Shown: one piece after another, positions 1-10,770 of the stretch
Layout of the letters: each line of letters begins with the position of its first letter
How positions within the stretch are numbered: the first letter of the stretch is position 1
From: Lactobacillus kullabergensis
GTDB taxonomy: Bacteria > Bacillota > Bacilli > Lactobacillales > Lactobacillaceae
NCBI RefSeq assembly: GCF_000967195.1
Contig: NZ_KQ033871.1
Span: 696,817-760,816 of the forward strand
Direction of reading: 5' to 3'
DNA length: 64,000 bases
Notes under the pieces: model-generated
What the model was told of the DNA's origin: nothing
What the model saw: the letters and a program-made list of their open reading frames with translations, nothing else
The model's database searches: none
Made by a program: the position numbers and the translations under genes

Positions 1-9
1 AGATATATC

Positions 10-50
10 AATAAAGCCCTATGAATAAAGCATTCATAGGGCTTTATTTT
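10..50. terminator. Rho-independent terminator at window start
   Basis: A perfect 16-bp stem (arms 10-25 and 33-48) with a 7-nt loop is flanked by A and T runs, so it can act in both directions. It probably ends a gene lying before the window. Confidence 0.85.
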
Positions 51-447
51 ATCTTCGCACGGCATTTGCACAGCATAAAAGAATAAATAATCTAAATATT
101 TTATTCTTTGAATATGAAAACCAAAGTGAAGTGTTTGTTAATAGATAACAATCCATTTTTTGATAAACATTTTCTGTGAAAGATTATTCGGTAAAAATAA
201 TATGAAACAATTTATCGTGTAGCAAAAATGCTTATTAACTATATAGACAAAGAGATCAATAGAGTATTATGATAAAAGAGAAGTAGTAAAAAACAATAAG
301 TAAGTGTTATAAAATGAAAAAAATGAAAAAAGTGAAAATAAATGTTACTTGTTATTCACTGAGTATTTAAAAATGATGACTTATAAGCTTATCTATTTCC
401 CTATCAAAATTATATAAAAATTGTTTGATGACTAGGAAGTTGATGAA
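51..447. other. Non-coding AT-rich gap
   Basis: Very AT-rich sequence with no convincing ORF, RNA structure or repeat. The last part must carry the promoter of the small gene at 448. I see nothing else that can be supported. Confidence 0.5.
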
Positions 448-663
448 ATGGATCCACATAAAATGACATTGCAAGAGTTAGGAAAACATTTTTCTGGTAG
501 AACTGTTCAATTTAAGTTAAAAAATGGCAAAACGAAAACAATATTTGTCCAAGATATTATGAATGAAGAAGATGATGAACCAGAATTAACTTTTATTGGA
601 GGTTCTGAAGAAAATGAAGTTCGCATCTCAGAAATTGTGAGTGCGTGTGAAATCAAGAAATAA
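448..663 (+). CDS. Small hypothetical protein, 71 aa
   Basis: A short acidic cytoplasmic protein with no signal peptide or membrane segment. An AGGA-type ribosome binding site lies 10 nt before the ATG. The order of charged and hydrophobic residues (a strand-like FKLKNGKTKTIFVQDI followed by an acidic loop and a second strand) suggests a small beta-rich fold. I do not recognise the family. It stands alone, followed by a weak hairpin, and is most likely monocistronic. That it is expressed is inferred from its start site and length. Confidence 0.6.
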   Translation: MDPHKMTLQELGKHFSGRTVQFKLKNGKTKTIFVQDIMNEEDDEPELTFIGGSEENEVRISEIVSACEIKK

Positions 664-680
664 AATTTTAACCAAAAAAA

Positions 681-718
681 TGACCTTCAAATATTTTTTG
701 AGTTTTGAGGTCACATTT
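681..718 (+). terminator. Possible weak terminator
   Basis: TGACCT (from 681) pairs with AGGTCA (ending 713) around an imperfect inner stem, followed by a short T run. It would end the small gene at 448-663. Confidence 0.45.
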
Positions 719-822
719 TGAGATAATTGTATTTTAATTGGAAGAGTTTAATTTTAGTTAGTTAGTTGTATTAAAGTTTACCATTCTACTTGTAATTATA
801 AATCCGTTTATTTGAAATCTCA

Positions 823-1119
823 TCAGATTAGGTAAAGACCTTTTTGTCTTAATACCTGTTCAGATGTTTTATCAGCAGGAGAATAACCATTATTTAGTAG
901 TTCTGATATATACCAAGAATTATATTTGACACAGGTTACAATTCTTATAATTAGTCCTATAATTCCAAAAGAAAAAAATTCAAGTAATTGAATAATTCCA
1001 AAAAGAATGGTAAACTTCCAGTCTCCTCTGAAGATTGGTACCCACGCACCAAAGAAAAAGGCTGTCCAACTTGCCCCAGCTTTCACCTGTTTAATTACTC
1101 CTGTTTTATCACTTTTCAA
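823..1119 (-). CDS. Small membrane protein, DUF2628-like
   Basis: About 98 residues with two hydrophobic segments near residues 18-32 and 37-62. The pattern WTAFFFGAWVPIFRGDWK resembles DUF2628/HrgC-type inner-membrane proteins, whose function is not known. The first codon is TTG, and the best ribosome binding site (AAGGAG) lies about 19 nt upstream of it, so the exact start is uncertain. The gene is convergent with 448-663 and has no operon partners. Confidence 0.6.
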   Translation of the reverse strand: MKSDKTGVIKQVKAGASWTAFFFGAWVPIFRGDWKFTILFGIIQLLEFFSFGIIGLIIRIVTCVKYNSWYISELLNNGYSPADKTSEQVLRQKGLYLI

Positions 1120-1375
1120 ATTTGCTTTTATTTTTACACTCCTTAATTTTTACCTTAGGTTTTAGGTCGCTGGCAATATGGACAAATCTTAAGAAAATCT
1201 GCTATTCTATTTATATATATTTATTATACTAAAAATAAAGCAAAAAACGATCTGATTTAAAAACTATCTTACTAACAATAAAACTACTTAAATTAATTTA
1301 AACTTAAAAACGGCAAATTATGTGCGTTTTAATAGTTAAGTACATAGTCTGTCGTAAATTTGAAAAGAATTGACA

Positions 1376-2578
1376 ATGAAAAATTTAACACAAAAAAACA
1401 AACTACTTTTAGGCTATGCCATTTCAGGACTGGGTGACCAATTTTACACTTTTGCAATTCCACTGCTGATGCTGTCTAGAACTCATTCATCAGTCATAAT
1501 GGGACTGTTGACTGCAGTTGAATATCTGCCCACAGCATTGTTTGGACTAACAATTGGGCCCATTTTTGATATATATTCTCGTAAGAAAATCATGCTCTTT
1601 TCTTTAATAATGCAAATGGTGTTAATTATAATTGCACCATTTTTGGTTATAAAAAACATTTCATTATATTGGCTTTTATTGGTAGTCTTTATACTTGGTA
1701 CATTTGATTTAATTACTTGGACCGGATATCAAATTTTCATAGCCGAGTCAGTTAAAAAAGAAGAACTTTCATCTGTTTCAGGACAAATGGGATTAATTTC
1801 ATCGATTCAAAAAACTTTTGGTCCAGGTATTGCAGCTGTCATTATTAATTTAATTGATTACGTAGGTGGTTTTTTGCTAGATGCCTTCAGTTTTGGCTAC
1901 TTAACCTATGTCATTAAAGATTATGAACCGTTGTATAAAGAAAATAAGTCAGTGAAAGAAGAAAAGTCTTTTAATAAAAGCGCAAAAGAGGGAATCACAT
2001 TTTTATTTGCACATCATGATATTAAATGGCTGATCGTAAGTTTTTTTGTGGCAAACATTGGCTTTCAAGCAGTTGTTCCCATGCTTACTTTTTTGTTAAA
2101 ACAAGAAATGAAAGTTTCTGTTAATATGGTCAGTATCTTTTACACAGTAGCAGCGATTGCAAGTATTTTAGGCAATTTTATTTATTTGCGCATTAATAAA
2201 AGCATGAGACTCGGTACGCAAATGATTATGATTGCCCTGTTAATAATGGGAGGCTTCCTAATTATGCTTGATGTCCAGTCATTTATTTGGGTCACTTTTG
2301 GTTACGCATTGGTTTCGTTTGGTAGCGTCTGGTCGCAAGCCAACTTCTTTACTGTTATTCAAGCAGAAACCCCATCTAAATTTAAAGGAACAATAACTTC
2401 GATTTCAACTTCACTAACAAGAATAATTGGTCCTGTTATGTCTTTAATTAGTGGTTTTCTAATCAAAGCTGAAGTCCATTCAATATTTATTGTTGCCGCT
2501 ATCTGTATGTCTTTTTCAATACTTATAACTGTAGTTACTGGTTTAGGTAAATTGGGAAAACTGGAAAAACTGGACTAA
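1376..2578 (+). CDS. MFS transporter, macrolide-efflux type
   Basis: About 400 residues with some 12 hydrophobic helices, typical of the major facilitator superfamily. The N-terminal half has the pattern GLGDQFYTFAIPLLML and the loop 2-3 motif GPIFDIYSRKKIM, as in the MefA/MFS_3 drug-efflux group. A TTG six bases upstream (1370) is in frame, but the ATG at 1376 is the more likely start. The ribosome binding site is weak. Substrate cannot be read from the sequence; drug or metabolite export is inferred from the family. The gene ends 22 nt from the convergent LysR gene. Confidence 0.85.
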   Translation: MKNLTQKNKLLLGYAISGLGDQFYTFAIPLLMLSRTHSSVIMGLLTAVEYLPTALFGLTIGPIFDIYSRKKIMLFSLIMQMVLIIIAPFLVIKNISLYWLLLVVFILGTFDLITWTGYQIFIAESVKKEELSSVSGQMGLISSIQKTFGPGIAAVIINLIDYVGGFLLDAFSFGYLTYVIKDYEPLYKENKSVKEEKSFNKSAKEGITFLFAHHDIKWLIVSFFVANIGFQAVVPMLTFLLKQEMKVSVNMVSIFYTVAAIASILGNFIYLRINKSMRLGTQMIMIALLIMGGFLIMLDVQSFIWVTFGYALVSFGSVWSQANFFTVIQAETPSKFKGTITSISTSLTRIIGPVMSLISGFLIKAEVHSIFIVAAICMSFSILITVVTGLGKLGKLEKLD

Positions 2579-2599
2579 TTATAGAAAGCAACTTAATAC

Positions 2600-3481
2600 T
2601 TATTTTTTAGACAGGGAATGTTCTAATATATTATAAATAGCTGGATTTTTATATATCGCAACAACATCGTATTTTAGTTTAGGCAAGTTTGGTAAAAAAG
2701 TAACATATTCATCATATATTTTCGGCAGTGGCAGCTCTTCCGGATATATAGCCATTCCATAATTTAAAACAACGTTTGATAAAGCAGCGTCAAAGCTATC
2801 TAAATAATTAATTTGTTCATAACTAATATTCATTTTTTCCAGAATATTTTTAATTTTTGTTTGTACATCATTATTATCAGTAGCAGTCCATTTTTGTAAG
2901 AAAAGGGGCTGCTTTTTTATAACTTCCTTTTTGAGTCTTCCTTTTTGATCAATAGCCTTTTGATTCAATAAAATGCCAAAATTGGCTGTTCCGATTTTTC
3001 TAACATGGATATTTTTAATTTTACTAACGGCAGTGGAAAACCCAATCAATACGTCATAATCTCCTGCATCGAGTTTAGGTATACTGGCGGCAAAGTTTTC
3101 AGTGTCAAGTTGTAATTGTAAACCTGGATTGTTTTTAGCAAGAGACTGAGCCAATTGAACTGCCCAATAATTGAAGGCGTGCAAATAATGAATTCTTATT
3201 GTTTGAAAGGAATTGTTTAATTGGCTGATTTTTTCGCTAAACTCATAATATTTGTTTAGTACAGGCACTGCACAATGGTACAAATTAATTCCGGCTAAAG
3301 TGACCTTAAAATGAGAAGTTGACCTATCAATAAGTTGAACGCCCAGGTCTTTCTCTAAATTTTTTATTGCATTGCTAATTGCTGTTTGGGAGACAAAATT
3401 TCTTTTGGCAGCAGGGGTAAATCCTTGAGTTTCAACGACGTCAATAAAGTACTTATATGTTAATAAACTGTATTTCATCAC
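2600..3481 (-). CDS. LysR family transcriptional regulator
   Basis: 293 residues, normal length for the family. Residues 5-62 form the winged helix-turn-helix (TPAAKRNFVSQTAISNAIK), followed by a linker helix and a two-lobed effector-binding domain that ends early at residue 293. It is transcribed divergently from the glycerol genes glpK-glpO across a 142-bp spacer, so LysR-type control of the neighbouring operon is possible. This is inference: glycerol operons in lactobacilli are normally controlled through CcpA and HPr, and the effector of this protein is unknown. Confidence 0.85.
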   Translation of the reverse strand: MMKYSLLTYKYFIDVVETQGFTPAAKRNFVSQTAISNAIKNLEKDLGVQLIDRSTSHFKVTLAGINLYHCAVPVLNKYYEFSEKISQLNNSFQTIRIHYLHAFNYWAVQLAQSLAKNNPGLQLQLDTENFAASIPKLDAGDYDVLIGFSTAVSKIKNIHVRKIGTANFGILLNQKAIDQKGRLKKEVIKKQPLFLQKWTATDNNDVQTKIKNILEKMNISYEQINYLDSFDAALSNVVLNYGMAIYPEELPLPKIYDEYVTFLPNLPKLKYDVVAIYKNPAIYNILEHSLSKK

Positions 3482-3530
3482 ACTTTGTCCTTTTACTTAT
3501 AACTTTAACTAATAAGTTATTATCATTATA

Positions 3531-3544
3531 TGTTAGCGCTTCCC
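3531..3544. promoter_or_regulatory. Candidate CcpA cre site upstream of glpK
   Basis: TGTTAGCGCTTCCC matches the cre pattern TGWAARCGYTWNCW at 12 of 14 positions around the central CG. It lies 80 bp before the glpK start, inside the LysR/glpK divergent spacer. Glycerol operons are a known class of CcpA targets. Confidence 0.55.
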
Positions 3545-3608
3545 AAAAAGCGAGGGTAAAATTGAATTGTAACGACAGTTACCTTTACAAAATTAGTTTT
3601 AATACTAA

Positions 3609-5141
<1,533 letters not shown>

Positions 5142-5172
5142 AAATTTTTATTAAAAAGAAAGAGGCCAAATC

Positions 5173-6918
5173 ATGGCGTTTTCAATTGAAACCAGAAAAG
5201 AAGAAATTGAACGTTTAAAAAATGAAAAATTAGATTTGCTGGTTATCGGAGGCGGCATTACCGGAGCAGGCGTTGCTCTTCAGGCCAGTGCAGCCAAAAT
5301 GAAGACAGGCTTGATTGATATGCAAGACTTTGGTGGAGGCACTTCATCAAGGTCTACCAGACTTGTACATGGTGGTATTCGCTATCTGAAGACTTTTGAT
5401 GTCCAAGTCGTTTCTGATACAGTCAAGGAACGTGCTGTTATCCAGCATATCGCTCCACATATGACCCAACCCGATCCTATGATTTTGCCAATTTATGACG
5501 AACCAGGGACAACGTTTACTATGTTCTCGGTAAAAGTAGCGATGGATCTTTATGATCATTTAGCAGGTATCGATGGAGATTCACCTTTAATTAAATATGC
5601 CAACTACATGATGGATAAGGAAGAAACCTTAAAACGAGAACCACAATTAAATAGTGAGAATCTGCAGGGTGCAGGTGTTTACTTGGATTATCAAAATAAC
5701 GATTCCCGCTTGGTAGTAGAAAATGTTAAAAAGGCTCATGAATTAGGGTGTCTAGCTGTTAGTCGCCTGAAGAGCATCGAAATTTTACATAATGATCAAA
5801 AACAAGTTAATGGTGTTCGCGTTCATGACAATTTAACAGGCGAGGAATTTGATATTCATGCCGATGTTGTTATTAACACTTCTGGGCCTTGGTCAGATTT
5901 GGTAAGACAAGAAGATAAAGAAGTTTACAAAAAACCGCGTTTGCGTCCTACAAAAGGTGTCCACTTGGTAGTTGACCAATCCCGCTTGACTGTGCCACAG
6001 CCAACATATTTTGGCTCGGGTACGGCTGATGGCCGAATGATTTTCACTATTCCTCGGGAAGGTAAAACCTATTTCGGCACAACGGATACTGACTTTACCG
6101 GTGATTATGCTCATCCTACTGTTGAACAAAGCGATGTAGACTACTTGTTAAATATCATCAATAAAAAGTATCCTGCTGCTCATTTAACAATTAATGATAT
6201 CGAAGCCAGCTGGGCTGGTGTACGTCCTTTAATCGAAGTAGAAGTTGAAGGTAACGAAGCTGCAGATGCAGCAACTGGTGCCAGCGTTTCTGACAGTACT
6301 TCAGCACCATCTGCGGTATCACGTGGTAGTTCGTTAACTGAAGCCGAAGATGGATTGATCACTTTAGCCGGCGGTAAGTTGACAGATTACCGCATCATGG
6401 CTAATGGTGCAATGAAGAAAATCCAGCAAAAATTTCATGACGAGTTTTCTAAAAACTTTACGTTGCAAGATTCAGCAGAAATTAAAGTTGCTGGTGGCGA
6501 TTTCGATTCTGACAACGCAGAAGCTGAACTTGCTCGCATTGCGAAAGATGGTGTGGCTGCTGGCCTTGCAGCTGATGATGCAAAAGAGATTGCAAACTTA
6601 TTTGGTTCTCAGGCGGAGCAAATTTATGACTATGCCCAAACAGTCAAACCAGAAGAAGGATTGAGTATTGGTGAAACTGCAGCTCTTGATTACTCGCTTG
6701 CAGAGGAAATGACATTAACACCTGTTGATTACCTATTAAGACGTACTTATCATATTTTATTCAAGAGTGATACCTTAGACCAGGTAAAGAATGGCGTGAT
6801 TAAACACATGTCTGATTATTATGGCTGGGATAAAGCTCAAAGAGAACAATATGAAAACGAGTTGGAACACGAGATTGCAGAATCAAGACTGGAGGGATTA
6901 AAAAGCAAAAGACAGTAG
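5173..6918 (+). CDS. glpO: Alpha-glycerophosphate oxidase (GlpO/GlpD family)
   Basis: 581-residue FAD enzyme oxidising glycerol-3-phosphate to dihydroxyacetone phosphate. The dinucleotide-binding motif VIGGGITGAG is near residue 25, and the flavin-linked segment GGGTSSRSTRLVHGGIRYL follows. Residues about 357-396 form a low-complexity insertion rich in Ala, Ser, Thr and Glu in the FAD domain; this insertion is typical of the oxygen-using GlpO of lactic acid bacteria and absent from respiratory GlpD. Oxidase activity would give hydrogen peroxide. It forms an operon with glpK. The oxidase call is by family features, not by assay. Confidence 0.9.
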   Translation: MAFSIETRKEEIERLKNEKLDLLVIGGGITGAGVALQASAAKMKTGLIDMQDFGGGTSSRSTRLVHGGIRYLKTFDVQVVSDTVKERAVIQHIAPHMTQPDPMILPIYDEPGTTFTMFSVKVAMDLYDHLAGIDGDSPLIKYANYMMDKEETLKREPQLNSENLQGAGVYLDYQNNDSRLVVENVKKAHELGCLAVSRLKSIEILHNDQKQVNGVRVHDNLTGEEFDIHADVVINTSGPWSDLVRQEDKEVYKKPRLRPTKGVHLVVDQSRLTVPQPTYFGSGTADGRMIFTIPREGKTYFGTTDTDFTGDYAHPTVEQSDVDYLLNIINKKYPAAHLTINDIEASWAGVRPLIEVEVEGNEAADAATGASVSDSTSAPSAVSRGSSLTEAEDGLITLAGGKLTDYRIMANGAMKKIQQKFHDEFSKNFTLQDSAEIKVAGGDFDSDNAEAELARIAKDGVAAGLAADDAKEIANLFGSQAEQIYDYAQTVKPEEGLSIGETAALDYSLAEEMTLTPVDYLLRRTYHILFKSDTLDQVKNGVIKHMSDYYGWDKAQREQYENELEHEIAESRLEGLKSKRQ

Positions 6919-6957
6919 AAGAAAACAATAAAAATAGTAGTAAATTATTCCCCATTT

Positions 6958-6991
6958 AAAAACCTGTCAAAACAATATGATAGGTTTTTTC
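6958..6991 (+). terminator. Terminator after glpK-glpO
   Basis: AAACCTGTCA (6960-6969) pairs with TGATAGGTTT (6978-6987), 10 bp with one G-U pair, followed by a T run. Confidence 0.8.
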
Positions 6992-7152
6992 TTTGGTATT
7001 TTTGAAACGTTATATTAAAATAAACGAAATTATTTATTATAAATATTTTATTATGGAATCAGCTTTTAAAATAATAACATTTGTTTTCATATTTGAAAAA
7101 ATAGTTTTAAATTTATACTTTAAAAGATTAAACTAATAGTGAGGTGATCATA

Positions 7153-8121
7153 ATGGAGCCATTTTTTCTTAACCCATATTTTAGACCCAAAATTTGGGGT
7201 GGACGAAAATTAAAAACTATTTTTAATTACGATATACCTGACGGTAAAGTTGGTGAAGCTTGGGTTATTTCCGGATATAAGGATGACGCTTCAACTATTA
7301 CAAACGGTGACTTTAAAGGACAGAGTTTACGTAAAGTATATTATGAAAATCCGGAACTATTTGGTAACCCCAAGAGTAAGGAATTTCCGCTCCTTGTTAA
7401 GTTTTTGGATGCCAATGATAATTTATCTGTGCAAGTTCATCCAAATGATGAATATGCCCGCAAAGTAGAAAATGACAGTGGAAAGACAGAAAGCTGGTAT
7501 GTTTTACAGGCAGATCCAGGGTCATATCTAATATATGGTCATACTGCTAAAACACGTTCAGAACTTGCAGATATGATTCACAAAGGCGAGTGGGACAAAT
7601 TATTACGCAAAGTTCCTGTCAAAGCCGGAGACTTTTTCTATGTCCCCTCGGGAACAATTCATGCTTTGACTAAAGGTATTTTAGTTATTGAAACGCAGCA
7701 GTCAAGTGATGTTACCTACCGTTTATATGATTATGATCGTGTAGATCAAAAGACTGGCAAAAAAAGGGAGCTGCACACTCAGAAGTCTATTGATGTCACT
7801 CAAGTACCTCACGTTGATCCTAAACTTGAAATAACAACTAGAAAAAAGCAAGATGCCATCATTAAGACCTTGGTGCAACCACCACTATCTCCTCATTTTT
7901 ATCTGTGGCAAATAGATTTAAATGGTCAGTGGAATACTGGCTTAAATGGGCATCCTTTCTTATTAGTAACAATTATTAATGGTTCAGGTACAATTGAGTG
8001 TGAAAACAAGACTTTTAATTTATCTATTGGTACAAATATGATAATTCCAAATAATATTAAGGAATTTAAATTTTTAGGTAATATGAAAATGGTTATTTCT
8101 ACTCCTGGCAATCAGGATTAA
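7153..8121 (+). CDS. manA: Mannose-6-phosphate isomerase, class I
   Basis: 322 residues. Interconverts mannose-6-phosphate and fructose-6-phosphate, linking mannose-type PTS uptake to glycolysis. The zinc-site residues are visible in LSVQVHPNDEYA and VPSGTIHALTKG, followed by the signature VIETQQSSDVTYRLYDYDR. A GTG at 7144 is in frame, but the ribosome binding site GAGGTGAT overlaps it and is well spaced for the ATG at 7153, so I chose the latter. The gene has its own upstream region, and is followed 32 nt later by a membrane-protein/two-component operon. Confidence 0.95.
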   Translation: MEPFFLNPYFRPKIWGGRKLKTIFNYDIPDGKVGEAWVISGYKDDASTITNGDFKGQSLRKVYYENPELFGNPKSKEFPLLVKFLDANDNLSVQVHPNDEYARKVENDSGKTESWYVLQADPGSYLIYGHTAKTRSELADMIHKGEWDKLLRKVPVKAGDFFYVPSGTIHALTKGILVIETQQSSDVTYRLYDYDRVDQKTGKKRELHTQKSIDVTQVPHVDPKLEITTRKKQDAIIKTLVQPPLSPHFYLWQIDLNGQWNTGLNGHPFLLVTIINGSGTIECENKTFNLSIGTNMIIPNNIKEFKFLGNMKMVISTPGNQD

Positions 8122-8153
8122 TTCTTAAGTCTTAAGATGGAAAGGAAAAGAGA

Positions 8154-8549
8154 ATGATTTATATTGCGTGCGGTTCGATTATTATGGTAGTTGGACTGTT
8201 ATGGCTGATATCGCCTCCCAAAAGACCACGTCCATTTTATAGTTATTATTCCTACTTGGCCCAAGTTAATAAAGCTAGTTTCAAATTTGCCCAGCACAAG
8301 GCAAGTTACTATTTTATTATATTTGGTTTAATCCAATTAGTATTGGGGATTGGAATCCATTTACTTAAATGGGATCGATATTTTTTACTTTGGCTGCTGA
8401 CATTTTATCTTTTCATTATCTTTCCAATCATGGCTACGGAGAAGAGTTTAAAAAGCTTTTTGCAAAAGCGTCATGAATTACCAGCAGATTACATAGACCC
8501 TGACAAAGTAAAAAAGGAGAGAACAAAAGGATTTAGGGACCGAAAATGA
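8154..8549 (+). CDS. Membrane protein, SdpI/DUF3784-like
   Basis: 131 residues with three hydrophobic helices (about 3-18, 50-70, 75-92) and a basic C-terminal tail. The central segment NKASFKFAQHKASYYFIIFG recalls SdpI/DUF3784 small membrane proteins, but the match is by eye and weak. Its stop codon overlaps the start of the response regulator (ATGA), so the two are translationally coupled, suggesting that the membrane protein works with, or is sensed by, the two-component system. Confidence 0.6.
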   Translation: MIYIACGSIIMVVGLLWLISPPKRPRPFYSYYSYLAQVNKASFKFAQHKASYYFIIFGLIQLVLGIGIHLLKWDRYFLLWLLTFYLFIIFPIMATEKSLKSFLQKRHELPADYIDPDKVKKERTKGFRDRK

Positions 8550-9265
8550 AACTGAAAATTTTAATGGTCGAGGATGATCAGTCGGTTGCAGAAATGATGG
8601 AAATATTCTTTGAAAAAGAAGGATGGACCACGGATATTGCGACTGATGGAGAACAAGCCGTTAAAATGTTTGCTAAAAATCCAGATCAGTATGATTTAAT
8701 AACATTAGACCTTAATTTGCCAAAAAAAGATGGCATAGAAGTTGCTAAAGAGGTTTGTGCAATTTCACCTACCATACCAATTATCATGTTGACTGCTCGT
8801 AGTAGTGAAGAAGAGCAGATTCAAGGATTTAATGCTGGTGCTGATGACTATGTGTCTAAACCATTTAGTCCACTAGCTTTAATAGCTCGCATCAAAGCTT
8901 TACAACGTAGGATTAGAATTGATGATAAGCAGGAACAAACAAAATTAGCAGAGAATACTGAAAAATTTGATGTCGAAACTGATCACATAAAAATTTCTAA
9001 AAGTCGGCGTGAGGTGCTTTATGATGGTCAATATGTTGAAAATATTACACCTAAAGAGTTTGATTTACTCTATACCATGGCACAGAAGCCCAAACAAGTA
9101 TTTTCTCGTGAACAATTGTTAGAGTCTGTCTGGGGTTATGATTATTATGGTGAAGATCGCACCGTGGATGCACATATTAAAAAATTGCGCCAAAAATTGG
9201 AAAAAGTAGGTGCAAATGTCATCCAAACCGTTTGGGGCGTTGGCTATAAATTTGATGATTCGTAG
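8546..9265 (+). CDS. OmpR-family response regulator
   Basis: 239 residues. The receiver domain (1-120) has the acidic pair ED/D near residues 9-11, the phosphorylatable Asp55 in LITLDLNLPKKDG and the Lys of YVSKPF. The C-terminal winged-helix DNA-binding domain (about 140-237) has the typical ending RTVDAHIKKLRQKLE. ATGA overlap with the gene before and 8-nt spacing to the kinase after make this a tightly coupled operon. The regulon cannot be told from the sequence. Confidence 0.93.
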   Translation: MKLKILMVEDDQSVAEMMEIFFEKEGWTTDIATDGEQAVKMFAKNPDQYDLITLDLNLPKKDGIEVAKEVCAISPTIPIIMLTARSSEEEQIQGFNAGADDYVSKPFSPLALIARIKALQRRIRIDDKQEQTKLAENTEKFDVETDHIKISKSRREVLYDGQYVENITPKEFDLLYTMAQKPKQVFSREQLLESVWGYDYYGEDRTVDAHIKKLRQKLEKVGANVIQTVWGVGYKFDDS

Positions 9266-9273
9266 GTTTTCAC

Positions 9274-10725
9274 ATGAAGTTAATTTATCAGCATATGCTT
9301 AGCTTTTTACTAATCATTCTTACTACGGTATCAATAATCGGTTTTTCTGAAATAAATAACGCAACTAAACAATCATATGAATATAATTATCAGAGAATGG
9401 AGGATTTTGCCTCAGCTTTAGGTACTTTAGCCGTAAGCGATGAAAAAAATGGCTCGGCCATGTTGAACCCCAAATTTTTGCATAAATTAGAATTCGTTCT
9501 CCATAGTGACAGGGTGTATCTCAGTGTTTTTGATGATCAAGGTGCTCAGATTTATCCTAATAAAAATGAAGACATCCGACTAACTTCACAACGAGTTATG
9601 CAACTAAAGAAGGGAAAGAAACTTCATATCAAAAATAATAATGATGCACTTTCCAGCTTAGGGCATAAAAAAGATGCTTGTACCGGTGTTCTCTTACCAT
9701 GGAAAAACAAAGGTAAATTCATTGGAGCGATTTGGTTAGGCGTGCGAGTTGCCAAAGTGGAAAGACCGGTGACAATAGCTAAGCAAAATTTGTTTAGTGC
9801 TCTTGTTTCAGCAATTATTGTGGGCTTGATGCTTAGTTTGATTCTTTCTTTTTATGCAACGGACAGAATAAAAAAGCTGTCAAGTGCTACTAAAAAAGTT
9901 GCTGCTGGTGATTTTGACGTCCAAACAAATTATAGTGGAAATGATGAGATAACTCAGCTGGCTGACAACTTCAATCAGATGGTTCGCGTTTTAAAAAAAT
10001 CAAACCAAGAAGTTAAGGAGCAGGAAAAAAGGCGTGATCAATTTATGGCTGATGCGGCTCATGAAATGCGTACGCCTTTGACTACTATTAATGGTATTCT
10101 AGAAGGTTTACAATATGATGCTATTCCCGATAAAGCTAAGCCCAAATCTATTGCCTTGATGAATAGGGAAACTAAGCGTCTGATTCGATTAGTTAACGAA
10201 AATTTGGATTATGAAAAAATTCGTAATAATCAAATAAACTTAGTTAAGACCACCTTTAATGCTAGAAAAACGCTAGATGATGTAACAATGCAGCTTAAAC
10301 AAAATGCTGCCAAGGTTAATGACACAATTACTATCAATGCACCAAGAGATTTGCCTATCTATGCTGATAAAGATCGTTTTACTCAAATAATGGTTAATTT
10401 GGTTCAGAATGCAATTCAGTTTACTTCTGATGGCGAAATTCAAATAAGCGGCTATCGGGTTGCACATGCAACAACTATTATTGTTGAAGATAATGGTATT
10501 GGGATGAATCATCAACAAATTAAATATGTATTTGAAAGATATTTTAAAGCTGATCCTTCTCGTAGCAGCTCTGGTAAAGGAGAGTATGGCTTAGGATTGG
10601 CAATCGTTTCTTCTTTGATCAAACAACATGGAGGCAAAATAAGCGTGCAGTCAGAAATAAATCAAGGGGCTGAATTTACAATTATTTTATTTGATCGCGG
10701 ATATGAGCAATACCTCGAAAACTAA
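9274..10725 (+). CDS. Sensor histidine kinase
   Basis: 483 residues. An N-terminal membrane helix (about 6-26), an extracytoplasmic sensing region of about 140 residues, a second helix (about 172-194) and a HAMP linker precede the catalytic core. His263 in FMADAAHEMRTPLT is the phosphorylation site; the N box (MVNLVQNAIQFT), G1 (VEDNGIGM) and G2 (GEYGLGLAIV) ATP-binding motifs are all intact. It is the partner of the response regulator just upstream. The stimulus is unknown. Confidence 0.93.
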   Translation: MKLIYQHMLSFLLIILTTVSIIGFSEINNATKQSYEYNYQRMEDFASALGTLAVSDEKNGSAMLNPKFLHKLEFVLHSDRVYLSVFDDQGAQIYPNKNEDIRLTSQRVMQLKKGKKLHIKNNNDALSSLGHKKDACTGVLLPWKNKGKFIGAIWLGVRVAKVERPVTIAKQNLFSALVSAIIVGLMLSLILSFYATDRIKKLSSATKKVAAGDFDVQTNYSGNDEITQLADNFNQMVRVLKKSNQEVKEQEKRRDQFMADAAHEMRTPLTTINGILEGLQYDAIPDKAKPKSIALMNRETKRLIRLVNENLDYEKIRNNQINLVKTTFNARKTLDDVTMQLKQNAAKVNDTITINAPRDLPIYADKDRFTQIMVNLVQNAIQFTSDGEIQISGYRVAHATTIIVEDNGIGMNHQQIKYVFERYFKADPSRSSSGKGEYGLGLAIVSSLIKQHGGKISVQSEINQGAEFTIILFDRGYEQYLEN

Positions 10726-10758
10726 AAAAATCATTTCCAAATGCGGAAATGATTTTTT
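10725..10758. terminator. Bidirectional terminator
   Basis: A perfect 14-bp stem (10725-10738 with 10745-10758) and a 6-nt loop, with A and T runs built into the stem, separates the kinase gene from the convergent SPFH gene. Confidence 0.9.
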
Positions 10759-10770
10759 GTTGTGCAGAAT